A DNA stretch of 64,000 bases, taken from assembly GCA_937775205.1 (NCBI GenBank), contig CALKBX010000020.1, positions 23,210 through 87,209 on the forward strand, read 5' to 3'. Positions 1-9,373 of the stretch are shown here, one piece after another. The first letter of the stretch is position 1. Each line of letters opens with the position of its first letter. A model generated the notes under the pieces. That model was not told where the DNA came from. It did not search any database and worked only from the letters and a program-made list of their open reading frames with translations. The position numbers and the translations under genes were made by a program. The stretch comes from an uncultured Verrucomicrobiae bacterium. Its GTDB lineage: Bacteria > Verrucomicrobiota > Verrucomicrobiia > Limisphaerales > UBA1100.

Positions 1-52
1 CCACGCAAGGCGCGAGTGATAGAAACGGGGTCAATGACAGCATCTTGGCTGG

Positions 53-754
53 TCATTTTGCTGAGAGTTCACGGATCTTCAGGCTTCGGAATTCGCACCG
101 GTCGTTGTGATCGGTTAACAAAATGTGGCCGGTGACCTTTTTGCCGAAGCCCTCGAACTTCTTGAACTTGCTCTTGGCCACGCCCGCCAACACGCGCTCG
201 CTGCCCAGCGTGTAGCTCAGCACCTTCTCGCCATTGAGCCAATGCTCCACCTTTTGGCCAGCCACCTTGATGCGCGACTGATTCCATTTATTGATGCGCA
301 CCGGCTCGGCCAGCTTTACCGCGCGCGGCAACACCGCGTAGAACGTTGCGGTTAGGCTCAACGGCTGCTTCAGCCAGAAGCTGTCATCAATCATCTGGTA
401 CTCGTGACCAATAGCGCCGCGCTTCTCGAGCACCATGTACTTGACGCCGTTGTTGCCCTTGGCGCCAACCTTCCACTCCCACGTAAACTCGTAATCCGTC
501 CACGTCCGCCGCGTGAGGAGGTTGCCAGCTTTCTTGCCCTGCAGTTTCACAAGCACCCCTTTCTCAATTGCCCAACCCTCGCCGGTCACATTTTTCTGGC
601 CAAGGTTGCGCCAGTGCTTGTTGATGTTTTTGCCGTCAAAAAGAAGCTGCCAACCGGCCTTTTGCTCGGCCTCGGTCAGCGAGTTGAGTTCACCGGCAAA
701 CAAGCCGGGCACGGAGAAGGAAAGGGCCACAAAAAAAAGCCGCATGGATGTCAT
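53..754 (-). CDS. DUF1080 (3-keto-disaccharide hydrolase-like, LamG-like fold) secreted protein
   Basis: ORF 53..889 with internal start MTSMRLFFVALSFSVPGLFAGELNS (signal peptide). Motifs GWQLLFDGKNINKHWR, WKVGAKGNNGVKYMV and YQMIDD are typical of DUF1080. Confidence 0.85.
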   Translation of the reverse strand: MTSMRLFFVALSFSVPGLFAGELNSLTEAEQKAGWQLLFDGKNINKHWRNLGQKNVTGEGWAIEKGVLVKLQGKKAGNLLTRRTWTDYEFTWEWKVGAKGNNGVKYMVLEKRGAIGHEYQMIDDSFWLKQPLSLTATFYAVLPRAVKLAEPVRINKWNQSRIKVAGQKVEHWLNGEKVLSYTLGSERVLAGVAKSKFKKFEGFGKKVTGHILLTDHNDRCEFRSLKIRELSAK

Positions 755-760
755 GCGGCT
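739..760 (-). terminator. Intrinsic-terminator-like hairpin followed by a U-tract (minus-strand transcript), overlapping the DUF1080 start codon
   Basis: Perfect stem gccgcatg/catgcggc with a 5-nt loop. On the minus strand it is followed by 8 T (plus-strand A-run 731-738). Confidence 0.6.
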
Positions 761-792
761 TTTGTAAATGGTCTTTGAGGTTTGCGCAAGTT

Positions 793-1485
793 CTACAGCT
801 TTCGCACACGAATAGCCCGGTACCAGACCTCTTCGCCGTGATGCTGGATAACGATATGACCCTGCGGTTGCTCCATGAAACCTTCCCATGTCTTGAATTT
901 GCTCTTCTGGATGTGTGCCTTGATCTCGTCACTGCCCCAAGTGTACTCGACAATCTTCGCGCCATTGAGCCAGTGCTGCACGTTGTTTTTCTTAAACACA
1001 ATGCGCACCTTATTCCATTCGCCAGCCTTGTTGTAAGGCTTGTCCTTCATCCCTTTACCAATGAGTTCGTAGAGTGAGCCTGCCGTGCGCAGGGGAAAGC
1101 GGATTTTTCCATCTGGATGCCGCTCATCATCCAGTACTTGAAGCTCCGGCCCCGTGACATAAGCCGGCTTTTTCTGTTCCAACACGCGGTACATAATACC
1201 GCTGTTGCCCCCAGGGGAGACCTTCCATTCGCATTCAAATTCGAAATCAGTAAAGCTCATGTCCGTCGCGAGGTCACGCGGCTTGCCGCCTTTGCCACGA
1301 GGAATGGTTTTTATGGTGCCATTCTCCACCTTCCATCCGTCATCAGGGAATCCCTTCTGGCCGTAACCACGAAGACCCGTAACTGTTTTTCCATCGAACA
1401 GTGTGATCCATTTGCCCGCGCCTTGCGCCGAGAGATTCAACGCCAGAAACAGGGCGCCCGCCAGAAGTGCATTTGTCTTTTTCAT
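793..1485 (-). CDS. DUF1080 (3-keto-disaccharide hydrolase-like) secreted protein
   Basis: MKKTNALLAGALFLALNLSAQG signal peptide; WITLFDGKTVTGLRGYG, CEWKVSPGGNSGIMYRV, ELQVLDDERHPDG. Confidence 0.88.
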   Translation of the reverse strand: MKKTNALLAGALFLALNLSAQGAGKWITLFDGKTVTGLRGYGQKGFPDDGWKVENGTIKTIPRGKGGKPRDLATDMSFTDFEFECEWKVSPGGNSGIMYRVLEQKKPAYVTGPELQVLDDERHPDGKIRFPLRTAGSLYELIGKGMKDKPYNKAGEWNKVRIVFKKNNVQHWLNGAKIVEYTWGSDEIKAHIQKSKFKTWEGFMEQPQGHIVIQHHGEEVWYRAIRVRKL

Positions 1486-1497
1486 TTAAAAATTGGG

Positions 1498-3440
1498 CTA
1501 CTGCATCACGGGGATTTTCATTTTATTGCCTAGCAAAAGGTACTGGCGAATCGCCTCGATTTGTTTCTTGGCGTCGCCCTCCAGCACATCGACGAGCACG
1601 CTGCGGGCGTCTTTGTCGAAGTAAGTCGGCATACGAGTTTGCGGATCCACTCGCAAAGGGTCGAGCATCCAGCGCAGGAAAAACTCCGGCTGCAGCCGCG
1701 CGCCCACTTGGGCGAAGTTGATGCCTTGCGCTTCGAAGACCTGCAGCGGCTCGCGATTTTTCACGCCGTGACAGGCGATGCAGGAAAAGCCGCCGTCCAC
1801 GCCCACAAGTTGCCGGCCCACCTCGGCGAGCTTAGCATTCACCGCCGCCGGTTCCGGCACAGTTCGGGGCGCGTACCCGTGCGCTTGGGCGAGGCCTTGC
1901 GCCAGCGGCTTGGCGCGCGCGGGGAAGGCGGGCATGCGATGGGGCAACCACGGGCGCGGGCGCGGCTTGATGTAGCCCGCGAGCAGCAACTGCATCCACT
2001 CGGGCCGGAGCTTGAGGCCGATGAGATCGAGCTTGGCGAAGCCATCGAGTTCGCCGTGGCAGGCGTTGCAATTGAGCACGCGGATTTGGCGCCGGGCAAA
2101 CTCGGCGGGCTCATGGCGCTGGAGCGACTGGCGGTCGGTGGCGGCAAAGGCGCGCAGCGCGGCGCGTTGGGCGGGGGCGAAACCGAAGTGCGGCGACTTT
2201 CCATCGGCTCGTCGGCGAGGCAACCGCTCCTTCCATTTGTCGACAGTCAACGCGCTGAGCTTGGGTGCGGTGAATTTATTTTCGCCCTTGTGATTATGGC
2301 AATTGATGCAGCCGAGGGTGGTAATAATTTTTTGCCGTGCGCGATGGCGGCGATGTCTTCATCGATCTTCGGCTCGGCGTGGGCCGGGGCCTTGACGCGC
2401 AGCCATTGAGAAATATCCCACGCCTCCTTGGCGGTGAGGGCAAACTTCGGCATTCGCGTCCACGCATAATGAGTGTCCGGCGCGCGCAGAAAATCGACCA
2501 GCTCGCCCTCGGGAAATTTTCGGTTCACGTGATTGAGGGAAAGTTTGCCGTCCACCGCCGCCGCGCCGGGGAGCGTGTGGCAACCGGCGCAGTTGAGTTG
2601 ACTCACCAATTCCTCGCCCGCTTCGAGGTCGGGTTTCGGATATTCCACCGCCGGGTTGGGTGGGCCCTTGAGGGTTTCCAAATACGCGGCAATGGCGGCG
2701 GCATCGGCGGGGGCGGTCTCGCCGTGCAAGAGCTTGGGCATGCGCGCGGTTTTGCGTTGGGCTTTGGGATCGAGAATCCATTCGGCCATCCAATCGCGAT
2801 GCCGTCGATCGCCGATGGCCGCAAAGCCGGGGCCGCTCATAGCCAGTTCCGGAATGCCCGCGCCTTCGCTGGCGTGACAGCGTTGGCAGCTGTATTCGAT
2901 GAAAATTTCGCGGCCGTTTTCCACGAGACTCGCCCGCGCGAGCGGCGCGCCGGGCAGATGCGTGAGCTGGCCGCTACGGATGGGTTCGTGCGGAAGCGGT
3001 TTGTCGGGCCGTTCACTCCAGAAAATCCGCAACTGCGCATCACCCTTGCCGGGGCTGGCATAGGTGACCTTGATGGCGTTGGCACCTTTGTTGAGCCGCA
3101 CGGTTTTAATTTTAGCTTCGGCCCCGCCGCCGATACCTTTGAGATCGAGCAATACGGCGTTGTTAACCTCGAGCTTCACACCGCCTTTGCCAGTAGCGTG
3201 AAAAGAATAATCACCGCGCAAATCGATGTTCACAAACCCCTCGAAAGTGGCCGTGAACTGTCCCGCGGGCGCAAAAGGCGAAGGCGATTGGCCGGCGGGC
3301 ACGTACAGCCAAAGATTCGGCACCACCGTCGCCACCGTCGCCTCGCCCACCCGCCAAGTGAGCGCCAAGCCCGGCTGCGGCTCCGCGGCGGGCGAATAAT
3401 TCGCCGCGGCGACCAAGAAAATAAGGGCAAATTTTCGCAT
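1498..3440 (-). CDS. PA14-like domain plus pentaheme c-type cytochrome protein, interrupted by a single-nt frameshift at 2328-2333
   Basis: ORFs 2247..3524 (internal start MRKFALIFLVAAANYSPAAE at 3440) and 1498..2250 are two parts of one protein. CXXCH motifs: CQRCH, CAGCH, CNACH, CIACH, plus CINCH restored when the frame is corrected at the A6/T6 run. Confidence 0.82.
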
Positions 3441-3568
3441 GAAACAGCGTGGAGGAGTGATAACGGATGAAGCGGCCGGAGGCAATAAAATCCAATGAAG
3501 CCTTGAGATTTCTTGACGCTTCATTGCCGCGCCTCTACTTTGAGCGCCCCCCCAAATTGGGATTTATC

Positions 3569-4942
3569 GTGAATGTAAAAGTTGAAATAATCGAACTGGC
3601 GCCGTGCAAGAAGCAGCTGCGCTTTGAACTACCGGCGGAAGACGTGGACGCTGCGTTTGCGAAAGTGACGAGCACGTTTCGCAAACAGGCCAATCTGCCG
3701 GGCTATCGCAAGGGCAAAGCACCGGAGGCCAAAGTGGCGGCACAGTTTGCCGACAAAATTCAGGATCAAGTGCGCGAGCAGTTGCTCAATGACTGCTATC
3801 GCAAAGGGTTGGAGGATAACAAAATCCGTCCGCTGCTGCAGCCGGAGGTGGAGGAGGTCAACTTCAAACGCGGTGAGGCGTTGAATTTTTTGGCCACGGT
3901 GGAAACCGCGCCAGATTTTGAAATGCCTGAGTACAAAGGATTGCCCGCCAAGAAACCGAAGCTGGAAGTCGCCGACGCCGACGTGGACAACGCGCTGAAC
4001 AAACTCCGCGAAGGCCGCGCGGAATACAAGGAACAGGAGCGCGGCACGCAAGCAGGCGATTATGTGGTGGTGAGCTTCACCGGCACCAGCGACGGCAAGC
4101 CGCTCACGGATTTCTCGCCCACCGCGCGCGGGATGACCAAGCAGGAAAATTTTCCGCTGCACGTGCACGCCGATGAGCACGATCATTTTATTCCCGGCTT
4201 CACCAAACAACTCATCGGCGCCAAGCCCGGCGAGGAACGCACGGTGACGGTCACCATCCCCGACGAGTTTCCCAGCCAACCGAAGTTGCAGGGGCTAAAC
4301 GTGATTTACGAAGTGAAGGTGATGCAGGTGAAAGAAAAGGTGCTGCCCGAATTGACTGATGAGTTTGCCAAAAGCTGGGAAGCGGAGAGCGTAGAAAAAT
4401 TGCGCGAAGGCGTGCGGGACGATCTGAAATCCAATCAAGAAGGCGAGGCGATGCGCGTGGTGCGCGCGCAGGTGCACGAGGAGCTAATGAAAAAAGTGAG
4501 CTTCGCCGTGCCCGAACCCGTGCAACAAAACGAGCTGCGCATCGTGGTGGAAAGCATGGTACGCACGCGCCGCGCCGGTGGAGCATCGGAGGAAGATATT
4601 GAGAAAGCCAAAGAGCAAATCACCGCCGAGGCCAACCCCATCGCCATGGATCGCGCGCGTTGGTTTTTCATACACCCTCTCATTGCCGAGACGGAAAAGG
4701 TGGAGGTCAGCCGCGAGGAAGTGCTGCGCGTCATCGCGATGCAAGCCCAGCAAATGGGCAAAGATCCCCAGCAACACGTGAAAGAACTGGCCGACAACAA
4801 TCAGATCAGCGCCATCCAAAACCAAATCCGCGAGCAAAAAGTCATCGAGCTCATCGCCGAACACGCCGAGATCGAACTGGTCGACCCACCCGAGCCGGAC
4901 CCCGCCGAGCACGATCACGACCATGGTCACTCACACGGATGA
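3569..4942 (+). CDS. tig: Trigger factor (peptidyl-prolyl isomerase/chaperone) with His-rich C-terminus
   Basis: GTG start giving VNVKVEIIELAPCKKQLRFELPAEDVDAAF; FRKQANLPGYRKGKAP ribosome-binding region; ends AEHDHDHGHSHG. Confidence 0.93.
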   Translation: MNVKVEIIELAPCKKQLRFELPAEDVDAAFAKVTSTFRKQANLPGYRKGKAPEAKVAAQFADKIQDQVREQLLNDCYRKGLEDNKIRPLLQPEVEEVNFKRGEALNFLATVETAPDFEMPEYKGLPAKKPKLEVADADVDNALNKLREGRAEYKEQERGTQAGDYVVVSFTGTSDGKPLTDFSPTARGMTKQENFPLHVHADEHDHFIPGFTKQLIGAKPGEERTVTVTIPDEFPSQPKLQGLNVIYEVKVMQVKEKVLPELTDEFAKSWEAESVEKLREGVRDDLKSNQEGEAMRVVRAQVHEELMKKVSFAVPEPVQQNELRIVVESMVRTRRAGGASEEDIEKAKEQITAEANPIAMDRARWFFIHPLIAETEKVEVSREEVLRVIAMQAQQMGKDPQQHVKELADNNQISAIQNQIREQKVIELIAEHAEIELVDPPEPDPAEHDHDHGHSHG

Positions 4943-5001
4943 CACAGGAAATTTCAGAATCGTGCATTGACGCCCACGCGCAACCCCCTATCCTTTTGCC
5001 T

Positions 5002-5729
5002 ATGAAACCCACACTACTGCACGCCCTATTTCCTACGTTACTGTTGAGCTTGCTGCTCAGCGCGGGCTGTAAAAAAGACAAAGAAGCCGACGCTGAAGAA
5101 GACGATGGCAAACAATCCACCGCCTCCGAAGGCGGTGGTGATCCCGGCGGCGGTGGTGGGACCGGAGGAATGGGACCGGGTGGTGGTGGTCCTGGAGGAA
5201 TGGGACCGGGTGGTGGTGGTCCTGGAGGAATGGAACCGGGTGGTGGTGGTCCTGGAGGAATGGGACCGGGTGGAGGCCAACAACCTGTGAGGCTCGACCC
5301 CAATCAACCTCAGGCTCCGCAAATGATTTGGACTGTGAACACCGGTCGCCGCCAATCTCCAGGCTTGGATATTCGCACAATCTATTTGGGTAAACCCGCC
5401 AGCACAATTCAGCAGGCTTTTGGAAGCCCGACGGATGCAAAGTTGGTGGGTACCAACGGAGTATGGACTTATCCCGGAATGAAAATTCGTGACGCCCAAG
5501 GAAAGACCTACAATGCCGTAAGATTTACCATCCAACCCGTCCCCAACGGCGGCGGAAAAGTAATCGCGATTGATGTAATCCCCGGCGCAATTGCCGGAGC
5601 TGTGGGGGGCGGTGGCCCCGGCGGCGGTGGCCCTGTGGATTTCCGGGTGGAGGTCCGGGCGGCGGTCCGGGCGGCTGGTGGGCCGGGTGCGGCCCCGGCG
5701 AGCAAAAGGGTGGACCGAGCGCACCATAA
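5002..5729 (+). CDS. Gly-rich lipoprotein with decapeptide repeats; probable -1 nt frameshift near 5635
   Basis: MKPTLLHALFPTLLLSLLLSAGCKKDK lipobox. GMGPGGGGPG repeats. The annotated frame runs on through a terminator to 5880; adding one G at ~5635 restores GGFPGGGPGGGPGGWW...PSAP* ending at 5727-5729, just before the terminator. Confidence 0.6.
5160..5275 (+). repeat. In-frame 30-bp minisatellite (unit ggaatgggaccgggtggtggtggtcctgga), about 3.7 copies
   Basis: Tandem near-identical units encoding GMGPGGGGPG; one copy has gaacc instead of ggacc (GMEPGGGGPG). Confidence 0.9.
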
Positions 5730-5752
5730 CCTTTCCAAAAATAAAAATTCAC

Positions 5753-5777
5753 GCGCGGCGAGTGCCGCGCTTTTTTT
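5753..5777 (+). terminator. Rho-independent terminator, potentially bidirectional
   Basis: Perfect 7-bp stem gcgcggc-gagt-gccgcgc followed by T7; A-rich on the 5' side; lies between convergent genes. Confidence 0.85.
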
Positions 5778-5783
5778 GTGCCG

Positions 5784-6905
5784 TTATGCGAACCGGCCGG
5801 CCAAGGCCGAGTGCGCTTCGCGCAAGACCATCTCGGTGGTGGCCCAGTCCACGCAGCCGTCGGTAATGCTCACGCCGTAATCCAATTCCTCCAACGGCAC
5901 CGGAAATTTCTGCGCGCCCGCGTTCAAATTGCTTTCCAACATCACGGAATGAATATGGCGATTGCCGTCACCGATTTGCCCCAGCACATCCGCCAGCACT
6001 GCCGGTTGCCGTTCGGGATCTTTGCCGCTGTTGCCGTGGCTGCAATCAATCATCACCGACGGCGTAAGCCCCGCCTTCTCCGAAGCCGTCACCGCGCGCG
6101 CCACGTGTTCGGCGGAATAATTTGGGCCACTACTGCCGCCGCGCAAAATCAATTGGCAATCCGGATTGCCACGAGTGGTCACCGCGCTGGCGCGGCCCTC
6201 GGCGGTGATGCCCAAAAATGTTTGCTCTTGCTTGGCCGCCACGATGGCGTTCACCGCCACGTCGCAATCACCCGCCGTGGAATTTTTGAACCCCACCGGC
6301 ATCGACAGGCCACTGGCCATTTGCCGATGCGTTTGGCTCTCCACGGTTCGCGCACCGATGGCCGCCCAGCACAGCGAATCCGCAATGTACTGCGGCGTGA
6401 TGGGATCCAGTAATTCCGTAGCCGTCGGCAGGCCGAGCTCCAGCACTTCGCCCAAAAACTCGCGGGCAATTCGCAGGCCGGCGGGGATGTCGCACGTGCC
6501 GTTGAGATACGGATCCATAATCAACCCCTTCCAGCCGAGCGTGGTGCGCGGTTTTTCAAAATAAACGCGCATCAAAATCAGCAGCCGATCATTCAGCTCA
6601 TCGGCCAGCGCCTTGAGTTTGGCGGCGTACTCGCGGCCCGCTTTCAAATCGTGAATGGAACACGGGCCAACCACCGCGATGAGGCGTGGATCTTCGCCGT
6701 GGATGATGGCGTGCAGTTCGCGCCGCACTTGCGTCACAAATTCGGTTTGCGCTTCCGTGCGCGGCAGCTCCGCCACCAGCGCGGCCGGACTCGGCAGCAC
6801 CTCGGAGGAAACAACGCGGATGTCGGTTACTCGTTGCAAGGGGCGGGAATAAACATCATTCGGCTGGGTCTTGTAAAGCCCGCAGCACTTCGGGGTCGCG
6901 CACAT
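5784..6905 (-). CDS. 3-deoxy-7-phosphoheptulonate synthase (class I DAHP synthase, AroF/G/H type)
   Basis: VGPCSIHD, MRVYFEKPRTTLGWKGLIMDP, GAIGARTVESQTHRQMASGLSMPVGFKN, LRGGSSGPNYSAEHV. The exact start is uncertain because the annotated start overlaps the upstream gene by 50 nt. Confidence 0.95.
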   Translation of the reverse strand: MCATPKCCGLYKTQPNDVYSRPLQRVTDIRVVSSEVLPSPAALVAELPRTEAQTEFVTQVRRELHAIIHGEDPRLIAVVGPCSIHDLKAGREYAAKLKALADELNDRLLILMRVYFEKPRTTLGWKGLIMDPYLNGTCDIPAGLRIAREFLGEVLELGLPTATELLDPITPQYIADSLCWAAIGARTVESQTHRQMASGLSMPVGFKNSTAGDCDVAVNAIVAAKQEQTFLGITAEGRASAVTTRGNPDCQLILRGGSSGPNYSAEHVARAVTASEKAGLTPSVMIDCSHGNSGKDPERQPAVLADVLGQIGDGNRHIHSVMLESNLNAGAQKFPVPLEELDYGVSITDGCVDWATTEMVLREAHSALAGRFA

Positions 6906-7614
6906 CCACCCAGCGACCAGCGATTTCTAGCCCGGCGATGGGCTCGCCGACCGTGAGCATCGCGGTCAACGCATCGGTTAACTCATACTCACCGCGAGGC
7001 GATTTTTCCAAACGCGCCGTGTGTTGGAAAAGCATCGGCCGGAAAATATAAATCCCCGCATTGTACCAAGCCGTCTCGCTATCCTTCAAAAAATTTTCCG
7101 ACCGCAATTCGTCCAGTTGCGCTTCCGAAGGTTTCTCCACCAAATGATTCAAACAAAACGCCTCATCAAAAAAGAATAACCCGCCCTTCGTCACATCCTC
7201 GCTGCCCGTCACCGTCACCAAGCCCGAAAATTCGCCCTTGCCCCAACGCTCGAGCATTTTCTGATACGTCTCCGGCTTCACCAAAATATCGCCATACGTC
7301 AGCAAAAACGCATCGTCGCCCACAAAGTCTCTCGCCAACTCCGGCGCTTTCCCCGTCCCATCCTGCACGGTCTGCCGCGCATAAGAAATGCTAACCCCAA
7401 ATTCCGCCCCATCGCCAAAGTGCGATTCGATTACCTCTGCCTTCCAACCGGTGATAACACAAAACTCAATCACCCCCGCTTCGCGCAGGCCGGTAACGAT
7501 GTGCTCCAAAATCGGCCGCCCCTCCACTGGCAGCATCGGTTTCGGCACCTCGTCCGTGAGCCCGCCCATGCGAGTACCTTTGCCAGCGGCTAAGATGACG
7601 GCTTTCATCGCCAA
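6856..7614 (-). CDS. Sugar-nucleotide nucleotidyltransferase (NTP_transferase family)
   Basis: MKAVILAAGKGTRMGGLTDEVPKPMLPVEGRPILEHIV signature. Confidence 0.88.
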   Translation of the reverse strand: MAMKAVILAAGKGTRMGGLTDEVPKPMLPVEGRPILEHIVTGLREAGVIEFCVITGWKAEVIESHFGDGAEFGVSISYARQTVQDGTGKAPELARDFVGDDAFLLTYGDILVKPETYQKMLERWGKGEFSGLVTVTGSEDVTKGGLFFFDEAFCLNHLVEKPSEAQLDELRSENFLKDSETAWYNAGIYIFRPMLFQHTARLEKSPRGEYELTDALTAMLTVGEPIAGLEIAGRWVDVRDPEVLRALQDPAE

Positions 7615-8361
7615 TTACTTCGCCTTTCCTTGACTCGCCACTGCGTCCATCGCGGCCTTCACAGCTTCCTCGTCGCCGAGGTAATAGTTTTTAATCGGTT
7701 TCAAATCTTCGTCCAGTTCGTACACGAGCGGCATTCCGGTGGGGATGTTGAGTTTCAAAATGGCTTCGTCGGAAACGTCATCGAGATATTTCACCAACGC
7801 TCGGAGGCTGTTGCCGTGGGCGGCGATGATGACGCGTTTGCCGGCCTTGATTTCTGGCGCAATGGTTTCGTGCCAATATGGGAGGAAGCGGTCGACCGTG
7901 TCCGCAAGGCATTCGGTGAGCGGCTGCTGGGCCTCGGTGAGATTGGCGTAGCGCGCGTCGTTGCCGGGCCAGCGCGCGTCACTTTTTTCTAACGCGGGCG
8001 GCGGAACATCGTAGGCGCGCCGCCAAATGAGTACTTGTTCTTCGCCGTGCTTCTCGGCGGTCTCGGATTTATTGAGGCCCTGCAACGCGCCGTAGTGGCG
8101 TTCGTTCAGCCGCCAATCGCGCCGCACGGGGAGCCACATTTGGTCCAGCTCATCCAGCGCAATCCACAACGTGCGAATAGCGCGCTTGAGCAATGAAGTG
8201 TGGGCTTGGTCGAAAACGAAGCCGTTTTCCTTGAGCACACGACCCGCCGCCTTGGCCTCTTCGCGGCCTTGATCGGTGAGATCCACATCGTGCCAACCGG
8301 TGAATCGATTGTCCAAATTCCATTGTGACTGTCCGTGACGCAGTAAAACTAATTTATGCAT
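7615..8361 (-). CDS. gpmA: 2,3-bisphosphoglycerate-dependent phosphoglycerate mutase
   Basis: [66 protein letters not shown]. Confidence 0.96.
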   Translation of the reverse strand: MHKLVLLRHGQSQWNLDNRFTGWHDVDLTDQGREEAKAAGRVLKENGFVFDQAHTSLLKRAIRTLWIALDELDQMWLPVRRDWRLNERHYGALQGLNKSETAEKHGEEQVLIWRRAYDVPPPALEKSDARWPGNDARYANLTEAQQPLTECLADTVDRFLPYWHETIAPEIKAGKRVIIAAHGNSLRALVKYLDDVSDEAILKLNIPTGMPLVYELDEDLKPIKNYYLGDEEAVKAAMDAVASQGKAK

Positions 8362-9373
8362 GGCGGCGAACTTTAACGAGGTAGCCTTGGCCTGTCAGCA
8401 AAAACGTGCTGCAATCGCGCGCGTGGACGATGAATTTATCAAACTGACGGAATCGGCGGGATGGCTGGACCTCTCCAACCGCTCGCGGCTGTGCCTGTTG
8501 GGGGCGGATCGCGCGAAGTTTTTGCACGGGCAAGTGACCAACGATATCAACGGCCTCGTCGAGCACACCGGCTGTTACGCCGCGCTGGTGAATGCGAAGG
8601 GCAAAATGGAGAGCGATCTGTTTGTGTATCGGCTCGCGGAGGAATTGCTCTTGGATTTCGAGCCGAGCTTAGGCGATGCGGTGCGGGCGCGACTGGAAAG
8701 TTTTATCATCGCTGAAGACGTGGAGGTAGCCGATGTGGCACCGCATTTCGGGTTGGTCAGCGTGCAGGGGCCGAAGGCGACGACGGTTTTGGCGGCACTG
8801 AAATTGCCCGTGCCGGAAACGGAATTCTCGCTGGCAAAAACTGCGGATGAAATTTTTGTGGTGAACCAACCGCGGTTGGGTTCGGCCGGGTTCGATTTAT
8901 TTGTGCCGGTGGATGCGTTGGCCGATTGGAAATCGCGCGTGGCCGAGCACGCGCCTTTGTGCAGCGAAACGGCATTTGAAAAAGCCCGGGTGTTGGCGAC
9001 GGTTCCGTTGTTTGGAAAAGATTTCACTTCCAACAATCTCGCGCCCGAGTGCGGCATCGAGGCGCGGGCCATCAGCTATGCCAAGGGCTGTTACATCGGC
9101 CAGGAAGTCATCGCGCGCATTCGCTCCCGTGGAAAAGTAAACCGCATCCTACGCGGGCTACGGTTGGACGGTGCTGCGGTGGAAGGCGATGCGATTTATC
9201 TCGGCGAGAAACAAGTCGGCACGCTGTCGAGCGTAATCACCGAACCGGATGCCGCGCTGGCGATTGTGCATCGCGATGCGGCTGAGTTGGGAACCGCACT
9301 TCGGGTGGACACAAAAAACGGCAACGTGAAAGCGAAGGTCGCCACGCTGCCGTTTGAAAAGTTTGCACTCTAA
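8360..9373 (+). CDS. ygfZ: YgfZ/GcvT-family folate-binding protein
   Basis: [26 protein letters not shown] motif (K-G-C-Y-x-G-Q-E); [25 protein letters not shown] at 8423 ([11 protein letters not shown]) is a plausible alternative start. Confidence 0.88.
   Translation: MAANFNEVALACQQKRAAIARVDDEFIKLTESAGWLDLSNRSRLCLLGADRAKFLHGQVTNDINGLVEHTGCYAALVNAKGKMESDLFVYRLAEELLLDFEPSLGDAVRARLESFIIAEDVEVADVAPHFGLVSVQGPKATTVLAALKLPVPETEFSLAKTADEIFVVNQPRLGSAGFDLFVPVDALADWKSRVAEHAPLCSETAFEKARVLATVPLFGKDFTSNNLAPECGIEARAISYAKGCYIGQEVIARIRSRGKVNRILRGLRLDGAAVEGDAIYLGEKQVGTLSSVITEPDAALAIVHRDAAELGTALRVDTKNGNVKAKVATLPFEKFAL

Noticed and set aside
2328-2333. Programmed frameshift in the cytochrome gene
   Set aside because: No canonical slippery heptamer in frame and no obvious downstream stimulator checked; an indel at a homopolymer is simpler. 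Left as an open alternative only.
2337-3470. 377-aa plus-strand ORF opposite the cytochrome gene
   Set aside because: Antisense to a clearly supported CXXCH/PA14 protein; low-complexity His/Arg/Gly-rich translation typical of high-GC antisense frames.
5160-5275. Possible CRISPR-like array
   Set aside because: Contiguous in-frame 30-bp tandem repeat encoding Gly-rich peptide; no unique spacers.
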